From CAXRGH01 sp964230195 (GTDB lineage Bacteria; Pseudomonadota; Gammaproteobacteria; Enterobacterales; Alteromonadaceae): 36,618 bases of DNA. This document shows positions 24,701 through 32,774 of the stretch, piece by piece. Location: contig CAXRGH010000118.1 in NCBI GenBank assembly GCA_964230195.1, positions 1 to 36,618 of the forward strand, given 5' to 3'. Made by a program: the position numbers and the translations under genes. Numbering within the stretch: the first letter of the stretch is position 1; each line of letters starts with the position of its first letter. The notes beneath the pieces are model-generated. The model saw only the letters and a program-made list of their open reading frames with translations, did no database searches and had not been told where the DNA came from.

Positions 24701-25205
24701 TTAAGAAATTTTGATTTGCTTTGATGACATGACCATCAGGAGTGAACTCAATCACTGCCTGGGAAGTACTGATGGCATCCTGATAACCTCGTGATTCAAG
24801 CAAGGCATATTTGTAGTCAGTGATGTTAAACAAGGTGAGTACCGCAGTGCTTTGCTGTTCTTTATCACCGACTGCGAGTAACAATTGTCCGCGTAACCAA
24901 AGTGTATCGCCAAAGTCATTTGCATACTGGTACTCGAAAAACGCACCGTCGTTATGCATCAAATTCTGCCAATAATCACTGTGAGAATACCCTTGGATCT
25001 CACTACTTCCAAACACGTCAAATAACGGACGCCCAACCAATTCTGATGCGGTTATCCCCAAGGTGTCACACAAGGACGCTTGGGCACTTAAGATTGTACC
25101 GCTCAAGTCTAATTCTATCAGCAATTGCCTAGTACGCATGCTCTTCCATTGGCTACCAAGTTCTGCAAGCGCCGCTGACTCTTTGTTTGTAAACCACCAG
25201 TTCAT
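21786..25205 (-). CDS. Soluble methyl-accepting chemotaxis protein with six PAS domains and a CheR-docking tail
   Basis: A 1139-residue receptor without any membrane helix, hence cytoplasmic. PAS1 spans about 26-140; PAS2 to PAS5 begin at 148, 270, 392 and 514 and are each exactly 122 residues, sharing SQAVIEF, EIxGKHH, FWQRLGNGEFESGEY and VWIQASYNPI; PAS6 is divergent (about 636-760). Two HAMP-like segments follow (about 765-860), then the methyl-accepting domain with the tip FQTNLLALNASVEAARAGEQ. After a low-complexity Ala/Lys linker the protein ends DKYWVEF, a W-x-x-F pentapeptide like that of Aer-2/McpB. GKHH-type PAS domains occur in BdlA-like receptors, so heme, flavin or redox sensing is possible but unproven. 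SD is GGGAGA. Confidence 0.95.
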   Translation of the reverse strand: MNWWFTNKESAALAELGSQWKSMRTRQLLIELDLSGTILSAQASLCDTLGITASELVGRPLFDVFGSSEIQGYSHSDYWQNLMHNDGAFFEYQYANDFGDTLWLRGQLLLAVGDKEQQSTAVLTLFNITDYKYALLESRGYQDAISTSQAVIEFTPDGHVIKANQNFLTAMQCQLSEIEGKHHRMFMPQGAEKNAEYQGFWRALAEGEYQSGEYRRVNLRGDDIWLQASYNPVFDLQGQVVKVIKYAVDITETKQVTANYDGQIQAIHRSQAVIEFDLEGNILDANDNFLAVTGYTLNEIKGKHHCMFVEGKYGVSDEYKAFWQRLGNGEFESGEYQRFGKGGKEVWIQASYNPIFDMNGNPFKVVKYASDITQQKVTNADYSGQISAIGKSQAVIEFDLEGNILNANENFLAVTGYSLDEIQGKHHSLFVEPSYGTSTEYRAFWQRLGNGEFESGEYQRFGKGGTEVWIQASYNPIFDMNGKPFKVVKYASDITAQKLINADYSGQISAIGKSQAVIEFDLEGTILNANENFLAVTGYSLDEIKGKHHSLFVEPNYGKSAEYRAFWQRLGNGEFESGEYQRFGKGGAEVWIQASYNPILDMNGKPFKVVKYASDITEQKRIAEQNKIIANQSSALQLCSTPVMLVDESGLVNYVNNAMRTLMSRREQGIRSAVPQFSLSDLIGFEAAQFYADPSQQFALMQSLNRPQQQRFEINDLTFETIMSPWEDLDGVRLGTVIEWSDLTEQVNIEKEVEHVVQSVNEGNLSALIPVDDKEGFFLNVSEGLNGLTGTVNAFMNDLSSTLNSLSQGRLDVAIESQYQGMFGEVTDSVNTTIAQLDSIILEIVKGAQAIRSANEEITSGNAQLSTRTEQQASNIEETASSIEELAGNVKNTANNAMTANQAADDARKQAHKGESIVTDAVQSMKEITQSSNKIVEIISVIDDIAFQTNLLALNASVEAARAGEQGRGFAVVATEVRNLAQRSAVSAKEIKELIEDSSSKVTTGSKLVNDCGVALTEIQSHVGNLSGLISDIASSTNEQATGINQVNQAVSELDEITQQNAALAEETSSASQASFEQANDIAEQVEYFTTSESTSTDSVKQPRNVSTNAQPKAAKAKAKAAPKIATTQSQDDKYWVEF
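23301..24764 (-). repeat. Four tandem 366-bp units encoding PAS2 to PAS5 of the receptor
   Basis: Units lie at 24764-24399, 24398-24033, 24032-23667 and 23666-23301, with no insertion or deletion between them. The last three are very close even at the DNA level: ATATCAGAGGCATATTTCAC recurs at 23359, 23725 and 24091, spaced exactly 366 bases apart. The PAS2 unit is clearly more diverged. This indicates recent intragenic duplication, and the unit number could vary between strains or be miscounted in short-read assemblies. Confidence 0.93.
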
Positions 25206-25271
25206 ATTCGTCTCCCTGAATTATGATTGACTGTAAAATTAATAAAATGCCTTCCTATGGCTTTTCGAGAC

Positions 25272-25778
25272 CTAAACGGCCTCTTGATTATCCGCTTCGG
25301 ATATCGCCAATACTTGGTCAATATCTAATTGAACAACCATTTGATCTTGATGCTCTGCTATACCTCTGACAAACTCGTGATCAATAGCAATTTCAAAATC
25401 CGGTAAGCTTTGCTGTTCGGGCGAAAGCTGTAATACATCGGAAATAGCGTCTACCGCCACACCCATAATTTTTTCATTTTGTCCGATACGCACACTGACA
25501 ATGAGCACAACCGAACACCCTTTTTGCTGCCCCTCGGCACACAGCGCCATTCGTTGTTTCAAATCTACAATTGGCACAATTGCACCACGTAAATTGATCA
25601 ACCCGAGCACATGGCGTGGGGCGTAAGGAATTTGAGTAACAGGCTCCCATACCCGTATCTCAATGACGCGCAAAATATCAATGGCATAATGCGTATTATC
25701 TAACGAGAAACTCAGCCACTCTTCTAGCACGGAGCTGGCAGCATCGTTTGCGTTAGCATCCAAAGCGGTAACTGTCAT
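25272..25778 (-). CDS. cheW: Chemotaxis coupling protein CheW (first copy, after cheA)
   Basis: A 168-residue single CheW domain starting near residue 20: EWLSFSLDNTHYAIDILRVIEI, IPYAPRHVLGLINLRGAIVPIVDLK and VDAISDVLQLS. The preceding N-terminus is Ala/Asn/Asp-rich and probably flexible. Its ATG overlaps the cheA stop by four bases (ATGA) and has a perfect AGGAGG, so it is translated with cheA. It should link CheA to the soluble receptor encoded next, 66 bases downstream. Confidence 0.94.
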   Translation of the reverse strand: MTVTALDANANDAASSVLEEWLSFSLDNTHYAIDILRVIEIRVWEPVTQIPYAPRHVLGLINLRGAIVPIVDLKQRMALCAEGQQKGCSVVLIVSVRIGQNEKIMGVAVDAISDVLQLSPEQQSLPDFEIAIDHEFVRGIAEHQDQMVVQLDIDQVLAISEADNQEAV

Positions 25779-27775
25779 GAAAGCCTCCTGGTTTGAGACA
25801 ATAGTGATGGGATATCTAATATCAATGCAACCGAACCATCACCTAAAATTGTGGCTCCTGATATACCATCGACTTGCTGGTAATTAGCTTCTAACGACTT
25901 AACTACCACTTGTTGATGCGTCATTAATTCATTCACGAATAGGCCACATTTTTTGCCCTCATTTTCAACAACCACAACTAAGCCTTCAGAGACAGGCTCT
26001 GGCACTTCTTGAAGACCAAATTGATGACCGAGCTTTATCAGTGGGATATATTCGTCACGCCACTTGAAGGTGACTTCCTGATCTGACACACGATTAACTT
26101 GTTGAGATGAGACCTGAATAGATTCAATAATCGATAATAATGGAATCACGTAAGTTTCCTCGCCAATGCGTACTAACTGACCATCGAGTATCGCTAATGT
26201 CAGAGGCAATCTGATAGTGAAAGTCGTTCCTGCGTTAGCTTCAGAGCGAACATCAATAGTGCCACTGAGTGAACGAATATTCCGTCTGACAACATCCATA
26301 CCGACACCACGTCCAGAGATATCACTCACTTCTTCAGCAGTTGAAAAGCCTGGTAAAAAAATGAGGTCAAAGATCTCTTGTTCTGTGTATTCACGTTCTG
26401 AATCGATCAAACCAGCTGACATCGCTTTAGCAAAAATCTTATCTTTATTTAAACCCGCACCATCATCGGTGATTTCAATAATAATATTGCCAACCTGATG
26501 GAATGCCTTCAGTGTTATCATCCCGTTAGATGATTTTCCTTTCTTTTCACGCACTGCTGGTGCTTCAATACCGTGGTCAAGACTATTTCTCACCAAATGA
26601 ACAAGGGGATCTGTTAATTCCTCAATCACCGTCTTATCAACTTCCGTATGCTCCCCCACAATTGAGAGTTCAACACGCTTGCCTAATTTTTTACTCATGT
26701 CACGAACGACACGGGGAAATCGACTAAAACAGAAGCTGATGGGCAACATACGAATGCGCATGACACCCTCTTGCAGTTCTCGAGTATGACGTTCCAGTTG
26801 ACTCAAACCATTTTTTAATCTTTCATCATCATGACTTTGATCAGCATCGCCAAACACGTTCAACATAGATTGTGTGATCACCAATTCGCCCAGTAAATTA
26901 ATTAAGCTATCTATTTTTTCCAAGTCTACTCTGATAGTTTGACTTTTCTTGGGGCTCATGGATTTGGATGTCGTGTCGTTAATCTCAAGCTTTGTAGTGC
27001 TTGCATCGTCTGAAGTAACTAATTCCGATGCGTCTAGCCTAGCCGTAGTCGCATATTCATCCAAGTCTGGTAAGGCTTCGAACTGCAAATCACACTCGTC
27101 TTCTATCCATAAAAACACATCATCTAATAACTGTTTTTCAATGGCTTTCTCGGCATTACTCAACATCAATTTCCAAGAAAGGTAAACGTGTGTCGCTTGA
27201 TAATCCTCCCACAATGGAATTTTGGTGTCATCACAAGTGACAGAGAGCTCTCCCAATGATTCACACTGCTTGAGATAACGAATAGGGTCGTTTCCCGAGT
27301 GCATAATGTTATGTTCGGGAGTAAAACGAATCTCCCAGTTTTTTGAAGCAATCATTGCCGCTTCCGGTGCATCTACATCGGTATTTTGACGCTCAATCAA
27401 CAACATCAATTCACGCTCTACTGTTTGGAGCATGGTTTCTTCAATGGGTGTATTGTCCTGATGATGAGCGAGTAAATTACGTAAAACATCAAGAGAACTA
27501 AAAAGACAGTCCACTAACTCATCAGAAATCGACGAAGTACCCGAACGGACATCATCTAATAATGTTTCCATTAAATGTGTAAAATCGGTGAGTGCGCTCA
27601 TTCCAAATGTAGCAGCGCCTCCCTTGAGAGAATGTGCGGCACGAAATATATCGTCAGTAACATCTTTAATGCCATTACTCGACTGGAGTAACGGTAAATT
27701 TTGCTCAATCGCATCAATGGCTTCTGAAGCTTCTTCGAAGAAGATCAGTCGAAACCGTTCGGTTGGGTCTTGCAT
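25775..27775 (-). CDS. cheA: Chemotaxis histidine kinase CheA
   Basis: CheA autophosphorylates in response to receptor state and passes phosphate to CheY and CheB. The 666 residues contain P1/Hpt with H48 in AAHSLKGGAATFG; a P2-like region (about 165-245, starting WEIRFTPEHNI with GNDP); P3 dimerisation (about 285-345); and a P4 ATPase with N box LVHLVRNSLDHGIE (about 390), G1 DDGAGLN and G2 GRGVGMDVV (about 488). A C-terminal CheW-like P5 runs from about 525 to 660. All motifs look intact. SD is AAGGA. It lies 30 bases after cheY. Confidence 0.96.
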   Translation of the reverse strand: MQDPTERFRLIFFEEASEAIDAIEQNLPLLQSSNGIKDVTDDIFRAAHSLKGGAATFGMSALTDFTHLMETLLDDVRSGTSSISDELVDCLFSSLDVLRNLLAHHQDNTPIEETMLQTVERELMLLIERQNTDVDAPEAAMIASKNWEIRFTPEHNIMHSGNDPIRYLKQCESLGELSVTCDDTKIPLWEDYQATHVYLSWKLMLSNAEKAIEKQLLDDVFLWIEDECDLQFEALPDLDEYATTARLDASELVTSDDASTTKLEINDTTSKSMSPKKSQTIRVDLEKIDSLINLLGELVITQSMLNVFGDADQSHDDERLKNGLSQLERHTRELQEGVMRIRMLPISFCFSRFPRVVRDMSKKLGKRVELSIVGEHTEVDKTVIEELTDPLVHLVRNSLDHGIEAPAVREKKGKSSNGMITLKAFHQVGNIIIEITDDGAGLNKDKIFAKAMSAGLIDSEREYTEQEIFDLIFLPGFSTAEEVSDISGRGVGMDVVRRNIRSLSGTIDVRSEANAGTTFTIRLPLTLAILDGQLVRIGEETYVIPLLSIIESIQVSSQQVNRVSDQEVTFKWRDEYIPLIKLGHQFGLQEVPEPVSEGLVVVVENEGKKCGLFVNELMTHQQVVVKSLEANYQQVDGISGATILGDGSVALILDIPSLLSQTRRLS

Positions 27776-27805
27776 AGTGTCATCCTTGAATATGCGTAAA
27801 CTGAT

Positions 27806-28168
27806 TTAACCTATAACTTTAGCTACCGTATCCAATAGTTTCTTGGGGTCGAAGGGTTTAACTATCCAACCGGTAGCTCCAGCTGCCTTTCCTTGTGCTT
27901 TGATGTCATTACCTGATTCTGTGGTTAGCATTAAAATAGGAGTGAATTGATGAGCATCGAGCTTTCTTGCTTTGCCGACAAATTCAATACCGTTCATTCG
28001 AGGCATGTTGACGTCAGAAATGATCAAATCAAAATTTTCATCTTGAACTTTGTCGAGAGCATCTTGCCCATCCACCGCTTCGGTGGTTTCAAAGCCTTCG
28101 GCCTGCAATGTGAACGAAATCATTGCTCGCATTGATGGGGAGTCATCAACGGTCAGTATTCTTTTCAT
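27806..28168 (-). CDS. cheY: Chemotaxis response regulator CheY
   Basis: A stand-alone receiver of 120 residues with acidic pair D8/D9, phospho-acceptor D52 in IISDVNMPRMNG, T82 and K104 (IVKPFD). The start is ATG 28168 with AAGGA twelve bases upstream; an in-frame TTG at 28174 is less likely. It is first in the operon cheY-cheA-cheW-mcp-cheW-STAS-cheR-cheB. With no flagellar genes in the cluster, whether this CheY acts on the flagellar switch or on another output is open. The 215-base AT-rich gap upstream should hold the operon promoter. Confidence 0.94.
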   Translation of the reverse strand: MKRILTVDDSPSMRAMISFTLQAEGFETTEAVDGQDALDKVQDENFDLIISDVNMPRMNGIEFVGKARKLDAHQFTPILMLTTESGNDIKAQGKAAGATGWIVKPFDPKKLLDTVAKVIG

Positions 28169-28383
28169 AACCAAGTCCTTTGATTAATTAGAAATCAAAA
28201 AATAATATCTAAAAAATGATCCATATTTTTACTTTATCGTAGCCTAAATTTTTTTTTATGCAGAAGTTTTTTGATCATTAGCTCAAAAGCTTCTACCCTC
28301 GAAGAGTGCTAGATAAGTTTTCTGGGAGCTAAATAAGGATATTTTGGTTTACCAGAATAGCGTTAAAACTTAGGAGATGGGAC

Positions 28384-29532
28384 ATGGATAGTCGCCCACC
28401 AATACTCTTTATCGAAGATGATCGCCATTTAAGCGACCTGCTTGCAAACGTTTTATCAACGGAGTTTCAGGTCACTGTTGCCAACAATGTTGCGCAAGCC
28501 CAGTCAGAACTTGCCCAAAATGTCTTTGATATCATCATTGTTGACATTCAATTACCCGACGGTTCAGGTATTGATATTTGTAAAACCGTGTGTGAATCTG
28601 ACGGTGAAACACCTGGGATCATATGTCTCAGTGGAACACATGATTCTGATACTGTCATTAAGGCATATCAAATTGGTGTTGACGATTTTATTTCAAAGCC
28701 TATTGATCGCGTGACATTTCATCAACGCATTAAGTATTTCCATCAACAGTATTTAATGAGCAAGCAGCATGAATCCGCGTTAAAGCAATCAAGAAATGTT
28801 GCACAGACAGCAATGACACAAGCTTCCTCATATGGAGCGGCAATGCAGCTAATGTCCAACCTAAACCACTGCCAAGACACAAGCTCTCTCGCGAACGTCA
28901 TCATGGATTACTTTACCAACGATGGGCTCACAATTGCGCTACAATTTCGACACGCTAACACCGTTCAAAATTTTGACAGTAGCAAACCTGAATGCAGTGA
29001 CGTTGAAACCAAGGTATTGGATTTATTGCACTCACAAGGACGCATCTATCATTTTGGCGCTCGTACCATTTTCAATGACGAAAATGTCTCTATATTAGTG
29101 AAAAATATGCCTCCAATGGACACGCCTTTTTTTGATTCATTGCTTGATGTCATTGCCAAACTTGTACCTGCCATTAATGCACGGCACCTAGCGCTTTGTC
29201 ATCTATCGGCCTTGTCAAAAGCTGGACAATTGCTCAATACCCTAATGGGCGACCTCAGTGATAATGTTCATGCATTAGAAAAGGACAAGCGGGCACTAAT
29301 GGCAACCCTTGAAAAGCAAATTTCAAGTAGCTTTCACGCATTAGACATGGACGAGACCCAAGAAAAGTTTTTTATTCAACTGATTGAGCAAGAGCTGATT
29401 AGTCGGGAAGAAAACCCAATTTTTGATCACATTCAAAAGCGCTTGGAAGATTGCGCCAAGTGTTTATCAGTACAAGAGCAAAAAGCACCGACAATATCGG
29501 CTGTTGAGACTGACGAAGTCGAGTTATTTTAG
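28384..29532 (+). CDS. Response regulator with unrecognised, GAF-like and coiled-coil output region
   Basis: A 382-residue protein with an N-terminal receiver (about 5-122): acidic pair D12/D13, phospho-acceptor D54 in IIVDIQLPDGSG and the ISKPID lysine. A helical linker (about 125-160) leads to a region of about 120 residues (165-285) whose alternating pattern resembles a GAF-type fold, then a long helical, charged segment (about 285-365). There is no DNA-binding, GGDEF, EAL, HD or phosphatase motif. The ATG follows TTAGGAG. It is divergent from cheY across a shared intergenic region, so it may be an output of the same chemosensory system; that link is inference. Confidence 0.85.
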   Translation: MDSRPPILFIEDDRHLSDLLANVLSTEFQVTVANNVAQAQSELAQNVFDIIIVDIQLPDGSGIDICKTVCESDGETPGIICLSGTHDSDTVIKAYQIGVDDFISKPIDRVTFHQRIKYFHQQYLMSKQHESALKQSRNVAQTAMTQASSYGAAMQLMSNLNHCQDTSSLANVIMDYFTNDGLTIALQFRHANTVQNFDSSKPECSDVETKVLDLLHSQGRIYHFGARTIFNDENVSILVKNMPPMDTPFFDSLLDVIAKLVPAINARHLALCHLSALSKAGQLLNTLMGDLSDNVHALEKDKRALMATLEKQISSSFHALDMDETQEKFFIQLIEQELISREENPIFDHIQKRLEDCAKCLSVQEQKAPTISAVETDEVELF

Positions 29533-29581
29533 TTGAGAAAGTGCAGGACAAGCACTCACCGAAAGGCTCACAAAAGTTGAA

Positions 29582-29608
29582 AATAAAAAAGCCGGGAGCG
29601 ATCCCGGC
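29582..29608 (-). terminator. Intrinsic terminator of the pnt operon
   Basis: GCCGGGA (29591-29597) and TCCCGGC (29602-29608) form a perfect 7-bp GC-rich stem with a GCGA loop in the plus sense. In the minus-strand transcript it is followed by TTTTTTATTT (29590-29581), the classic intrinsic terminator form, 25 bases past the pntB stop. The plus-strand side lacks T residues, so it serves the pnt operon rather than the convergent regulator. Confidence 0.88.
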
Positions 29609-29633
29609 ATAAGAAAGGTGGCAAACCTAAACT

Positions 29634-31010
29634 CTATTGTTCTGAGAATTGGCGAATAACAGCGTTGACTGTATCTTTTGCATCACCAAATATCATACGA
29701 GTATTGTCCTTATAGAAAAGTGGATTCTCAATACCAGCAAAACCAGAAGACATACTGCGCTTTAATACAAATACATTCTTTGCAAGGTCAGCATTAATCA
29801 CTGGCATTCCGTAAATTGGGCTACCTTTCATTTCGCGAGCGGCCGGATTAACAACATCGTTTGCACCTATGATGATAGCAACATCAAAGTTTTCAATTCG
29901 TGGATTAATTTGGTCCATTTCATAAAGATGGTCATAAGCGACATCAGCTTCAGCTAACAATACATTCATATGACCCGGCATACGACCAGCGACTGGGTGA
30001 ATGGCATACGCAACTTCAGCACCATTTTCCTCTAATAGTCCTTGAAGCTCTTTTACCGCATGTTGTGCCTGGGCAACCGCCATACCATAACCTGGAACAA
30101 CAAGAACAGATTGTGCCGCTTCTAACACAAAGAAAGCATCTTCAGGCGATAATGGCTTAATTTCACCTTCAATTTCAATCGTACCATCTTGGACCGCTTG
30201 GAACCCAGAAAACAATACATTAGATAATGCGCGATTCATTGCTTTACACATGATGTTGGTAAGAATGATACCGCTAGCACCCACAAGAGAGCCTGCAACA
30301 ATCAAAAGATTATTTTCAATGGCAAATCCTGCAGCACACGCTGCAAGGCCTGAATAACTATTGAGCAATGAAATAACAACTGGCATATCAGCACCACCAA
30401 TAGGTAGTACTAACATGATACCGAATATAAGCGCTACCGCTAACACTAGGTATTGAATGTTAGGATCCGCAGGCGATAATACTAATAAAACACCTGACGC
30501 AATCACTGCAAGTACAACTAAACTGTTGAAAACAACCTGTCCCTTGAACACGACAGGACGACCGGTAATTTTTTCACTCAGTTTGCCCCATGCAACGACA
30601 CTGCCTGAGAAGGTTACACCACCGATCAGTAGTGCAAGAAAAGTGACAAAAGCAACAAATCCGCCGAGACTTGCAGAGGTGTCTGACAAAGTTGCCCACG
30701 CAACAAAAACACTCGCTAGGCCACCTACACCGTTAAATAACGAAACCAGTTCTGGCATACCAGTCATTTCGACTTTTTTGGCGGCGTAAACACCAACCAA
30801 ACTACCGGCTACAATGCCTGCAATAATAATATCGAAGCTAACAATACTTTGATCCAGCAAAGTAACAGCGACCGCAACCAACATGCCTAATGCAGAAATT
30901 AAATTACCTTTACGAGCTGTAGAAGGGTGACTCAATAGCTTCAAACCAAAGATGAACAGCGTGGCACATGCTACATAAACAAAATCGATTAATAATGCGA
31001 AGTCCAACAT
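29634..31010 (-). CDS. pntB: NAD(P) transhydrogenase subunit beta
   Basis: The beta subunit of the proton-translocating transhydrogenase carries membrane helices and the NADP(H)-binding dIII domain. The 458 residues have about nine N-terminal hydrophobic helices (to about 260) and the dIII domain with VVPGYGMAVAQAQH, PVAGRMPGHMNVLLAEADV and IIIGANDVVNPAA, all hallmarks. The start follows AAGGAG and lies three bases after the pntAB stop. The complex uses proton motive force to make NADPH from NADH. Confidence 0.97.
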   Translation of the reverse strand: MLDFALLIDFVYVACATLFIFGLKLLSHPSTARKGNLISALGMLVAVAVTLLDQSIVSFDIIIAGIVAGSLVGVYAAKKVEMTGMPELVSLFNGVGGLASVFVAWATLSDTSASLGGFVAFVTFLALLIGGVTFSGSVVAWGKLSEKITGRPVVFKGQVVFNSLVVLAVIASGVLLVLSPADPNIQYLVLAVALIFGIMLVLPIGGADMPVVISLLNSYSGLAACAAGFAIENNLLIVAGSLVGASGIILTNIMCKAMNRALSNVLFSGFQAVQDGTIEIEGEIKPLSPEDAFFVLEAAQSVLVVPGYGMAVAQAQHAVKELQGLLEENGAEVAYAIHPVAGRMPGHMNVLLAEADVAYDHLYEMDQINPRIENFDVAIIIGANDVVNPAAREMKGSPIYGMPVINADLAKNVFVLKRSMSSGFAGIENPLFYKDNTRMIFGDAKDTVNAVIRQFSEQ

Positions 31011-31013
31011 CTA

Positions 31014-31298
31014 TTACTTCTCCTTCTTTTTAAACATGGCTAACATGCGATCAGTGACTAGGTAACCGCCAACCACATTGATTGTTGCAAAAAAGATGGA
31101 TAAACCACCTAAATAAACCGCCCAATCACCGTTTTCAGAACCGCCGAGGGCTAATGCGCCAATCAAGGTAATTCCCGATATTGCATTTGCACCAGACATC
31201 AGAGGCGTATGTAAGGTCGCAGGGACCTTACGAATAAGTTCAAAGCCAACAAAAATTGATAGCACCAAGATAAACAATAGGTAAACGCTAGTTTCCAT
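31014..31298 (-). CDS. pntAB: NAD(P) transhydrogenase alpha subunit, membrane part (split)
   Basis: Ninety-four residues with three hydrophobic helices, matching the C-terminal dII membrane segment of fused PntA: FVGFELIRKVPATLHTPLMS followed by GANAISGITLIGALA is diagnostic. In E. coli this is the C-terminus of the single PntA chain; here it is a separate gene two bases after pntAA and three bases before pntB, with its own AAAGGAG. Split alpha subunits are known in other bacteria, including Pseudomonas and Rhodospirillum, so this is a normal variant rather than a frameshift. Confidence 0.95.
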   Translation of the reverse strand: METSVYLLFILVLSIFVGFELIRKVPATLHTPLMSGANAISGITLIGALALGGSENGDWAVYLGGLSIFFATINVVGGYLVTDRMLAMFKKKEK

Positions 31299-31300
31299 GG

Positions 31301-32461
31301 TTAGGCTCCTTTTTGAGTAATAGACAAGTACATCTCATTGATGGTCTCGCCTTGATGTGTAATCACACTGCTTTTAAGAATTTCGTCTTCTAATTCGAAG
31401 TTAAATGCTTGCTCATCTTTGTCCCAAAATTCATCCACTAGATTAGATAAGTTGTTTGAGTACATTTGTGATGCGTCTAACGGGAGTTGATTTGCCCAAG
31501 CACCAGTCCCAATCACAGTGACGCCATTAATAACGGTTGTTTCTTGTGCAATTGAACCTTCAACGTTACCGCCTGTTTCTGCCGCCATATCAACAATGAC
31601 ACTGCCAGGACGCATTCGTGCAACCGTTTCACTGTTAATTAGACGTGGTGGCTTACGGCCAAATAGCTGCGCGGTTGTAATCACAATATCAGAATCTGCA
31701 ATACAATCTGCTTGTTGCTCTTGTTGACGTTGCATCTGCTCAGGCGTCAAAGCCGTTGCATAACCTTGATTTGTTTCGCTGGTTTCCCCTAGATCAATCT
31801 GAAGAAACTTAGCGCCGAGTGACTGTACCTGTTCGGCAACCACTGGGCGTGTATCATAAGCAGTCACTGCAGCACCCAAACGTTTTGCCGTCGCAATCGC
31901 TTGCAGTCCTGCAACACCAGCACCAATAACAAAGACTTTAGCTGGCTTGATAGTACCTGAAGGCGTCATCATCATAGGTAATACTTTAGGAAGGGCCTCT
32001 ACCGCATTCGACACCATGGCATACCCGGCCAAACTCGCTTGAGAGCTTAGGGCATCCATTTTTTGACAACGTGAACTGCGTGGAATCATTTCCATACTGA
32101 CACTCGTCAATTTGTTTGCGTTCAACTGATTTAAATACTCTGGATCATTGAACGGGTCGAGAAAGCTAACCACTAAGGCATTTTCTTTTTCAATGGCTGA
32201 AAGTTCATCCGCAGGTAACTTATGCAGTGACAATACGATATCAGCTTGTTTTAATACTTCGGCACGCGCAACCACTTCTGCACCTGCATCACGATAAGCT
32301 TGGTCGCTAATGTGTAGTGAATCGCCGTAACCTGACTCAACAAATACTGATGCGCCTTGACGCACATAATTTTTTACATTGATCGGTAATGCTGAGCGGC
32401 GCTTTTCACCACTCACTGTCTCTTTCGGTAATCCGATAACAGACATTTTGACTGCTGTCAT
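31301..32461 (-). CDS. pntAA: NAD(P) transhydrogenase alpha subunit, NAD-binding part (split)
   Basis: The 386 residues form the soluble NAD(H)-binding dI domain, related to alanine dehydrogenase: GLPKETVSGEKRRSALP at the start, the NAD-binding motif VIGAGVAGLQAIATAKRLGA (about 178) with YDTRP as the strand-2 acidic end, and the mobile-loop region near 230-260. It ends where the fused protein would continue into membrane helices. The ATG follows AGGAGAAATAT. First gene of pntAA-pntAB-pntB, closed by the terminator at 29582-29608. Confidence 0.96.
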   Translation of the reverse strand: MTAVKMSVIGLPKETVSGEKRRSALPINVKNYVRQGASVFVESGYGDSLHISDQAYRDAGAEVVARAEVLKQADIVLSLHKLPADELSAIEKENALVVSFLDPFNDPEYLNQLNANKLTSVSMEMIPRSSRCQKMDALSSQASLAGYAMVSNAVEALPKVLPMMMTPSGTIKPAKVFVIGAGVAGLQAIATAKRLGAAVTAYDTRPVVAEQVQSLGAKFLQIDLGETSETNQGYATALTPEQMQRQQEQQADCIADSDIVITTAQLFGRKPPRLINSETVARMRPGSVIVDMAAETGGNVEGSIAQETTVINGVTVIGTGAWANQLPLDASQMYSNNLSNLVDEFWDKDEQAFNFELEDEILKSSVITHQGETINEMYLSITQKGA

Positions 32462-32774
32462 ATATTTCTCCTAACACCGCATCATTGAGATTAATCGCTG
32501 CATTTTATGTCTTTTATTTATAAAAGAAAGAACTAAACAGGAATAACATCTAACTTTTTGAACAATTTTAGATTTATATTTCACTATATATTAAAACGTA
32601 GGATAGGACTCCTAGTGGTCTGTCCTTTTAACAATTTTCAAATTCTTACTGATTTTGTAGGCTACGTTGCCGTGCATTGTATAGGAGAATACGACCGATT
32701 GCTGATAACAACCCATAATATAATATGCTATCTTACACTCATAACGAGTCATAGTTGGTTAACCTGTTTTACCC
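32462..32774. other. AT-rich intergenic region with divergent promoters
   Basis: This region separates pntAA (minus) from the propeller-sensor gene (plus). It is AT-rich and should hold both promoters. A frame at 32558-32848 crosses it but runs into the sensor gene out of frame and is rejected. No hairpin with T run, RNA gene or repeat stands out. Confidence 0.6.
32697..32724 (+). promoter_or_regulatory. Candidate promoter of the propeller-sensor gene
   Basis: A perfect TATAAT lies at 32719-32724, about 50 bases before the start at 32775. The -35 candidate GATTGC (32697-32702) is poor, with a 16-base spacer. The region is AT-rich, so the match could be chance. Confidence 0.35.

Noticed and set aside
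23301..24764. Regularly spaced repeats that might suggest a repeat array
   Set aside because: They are long in-frame protein-coding units (366 bp) with no spacers, so they are PAS duplications and not CRISPR.
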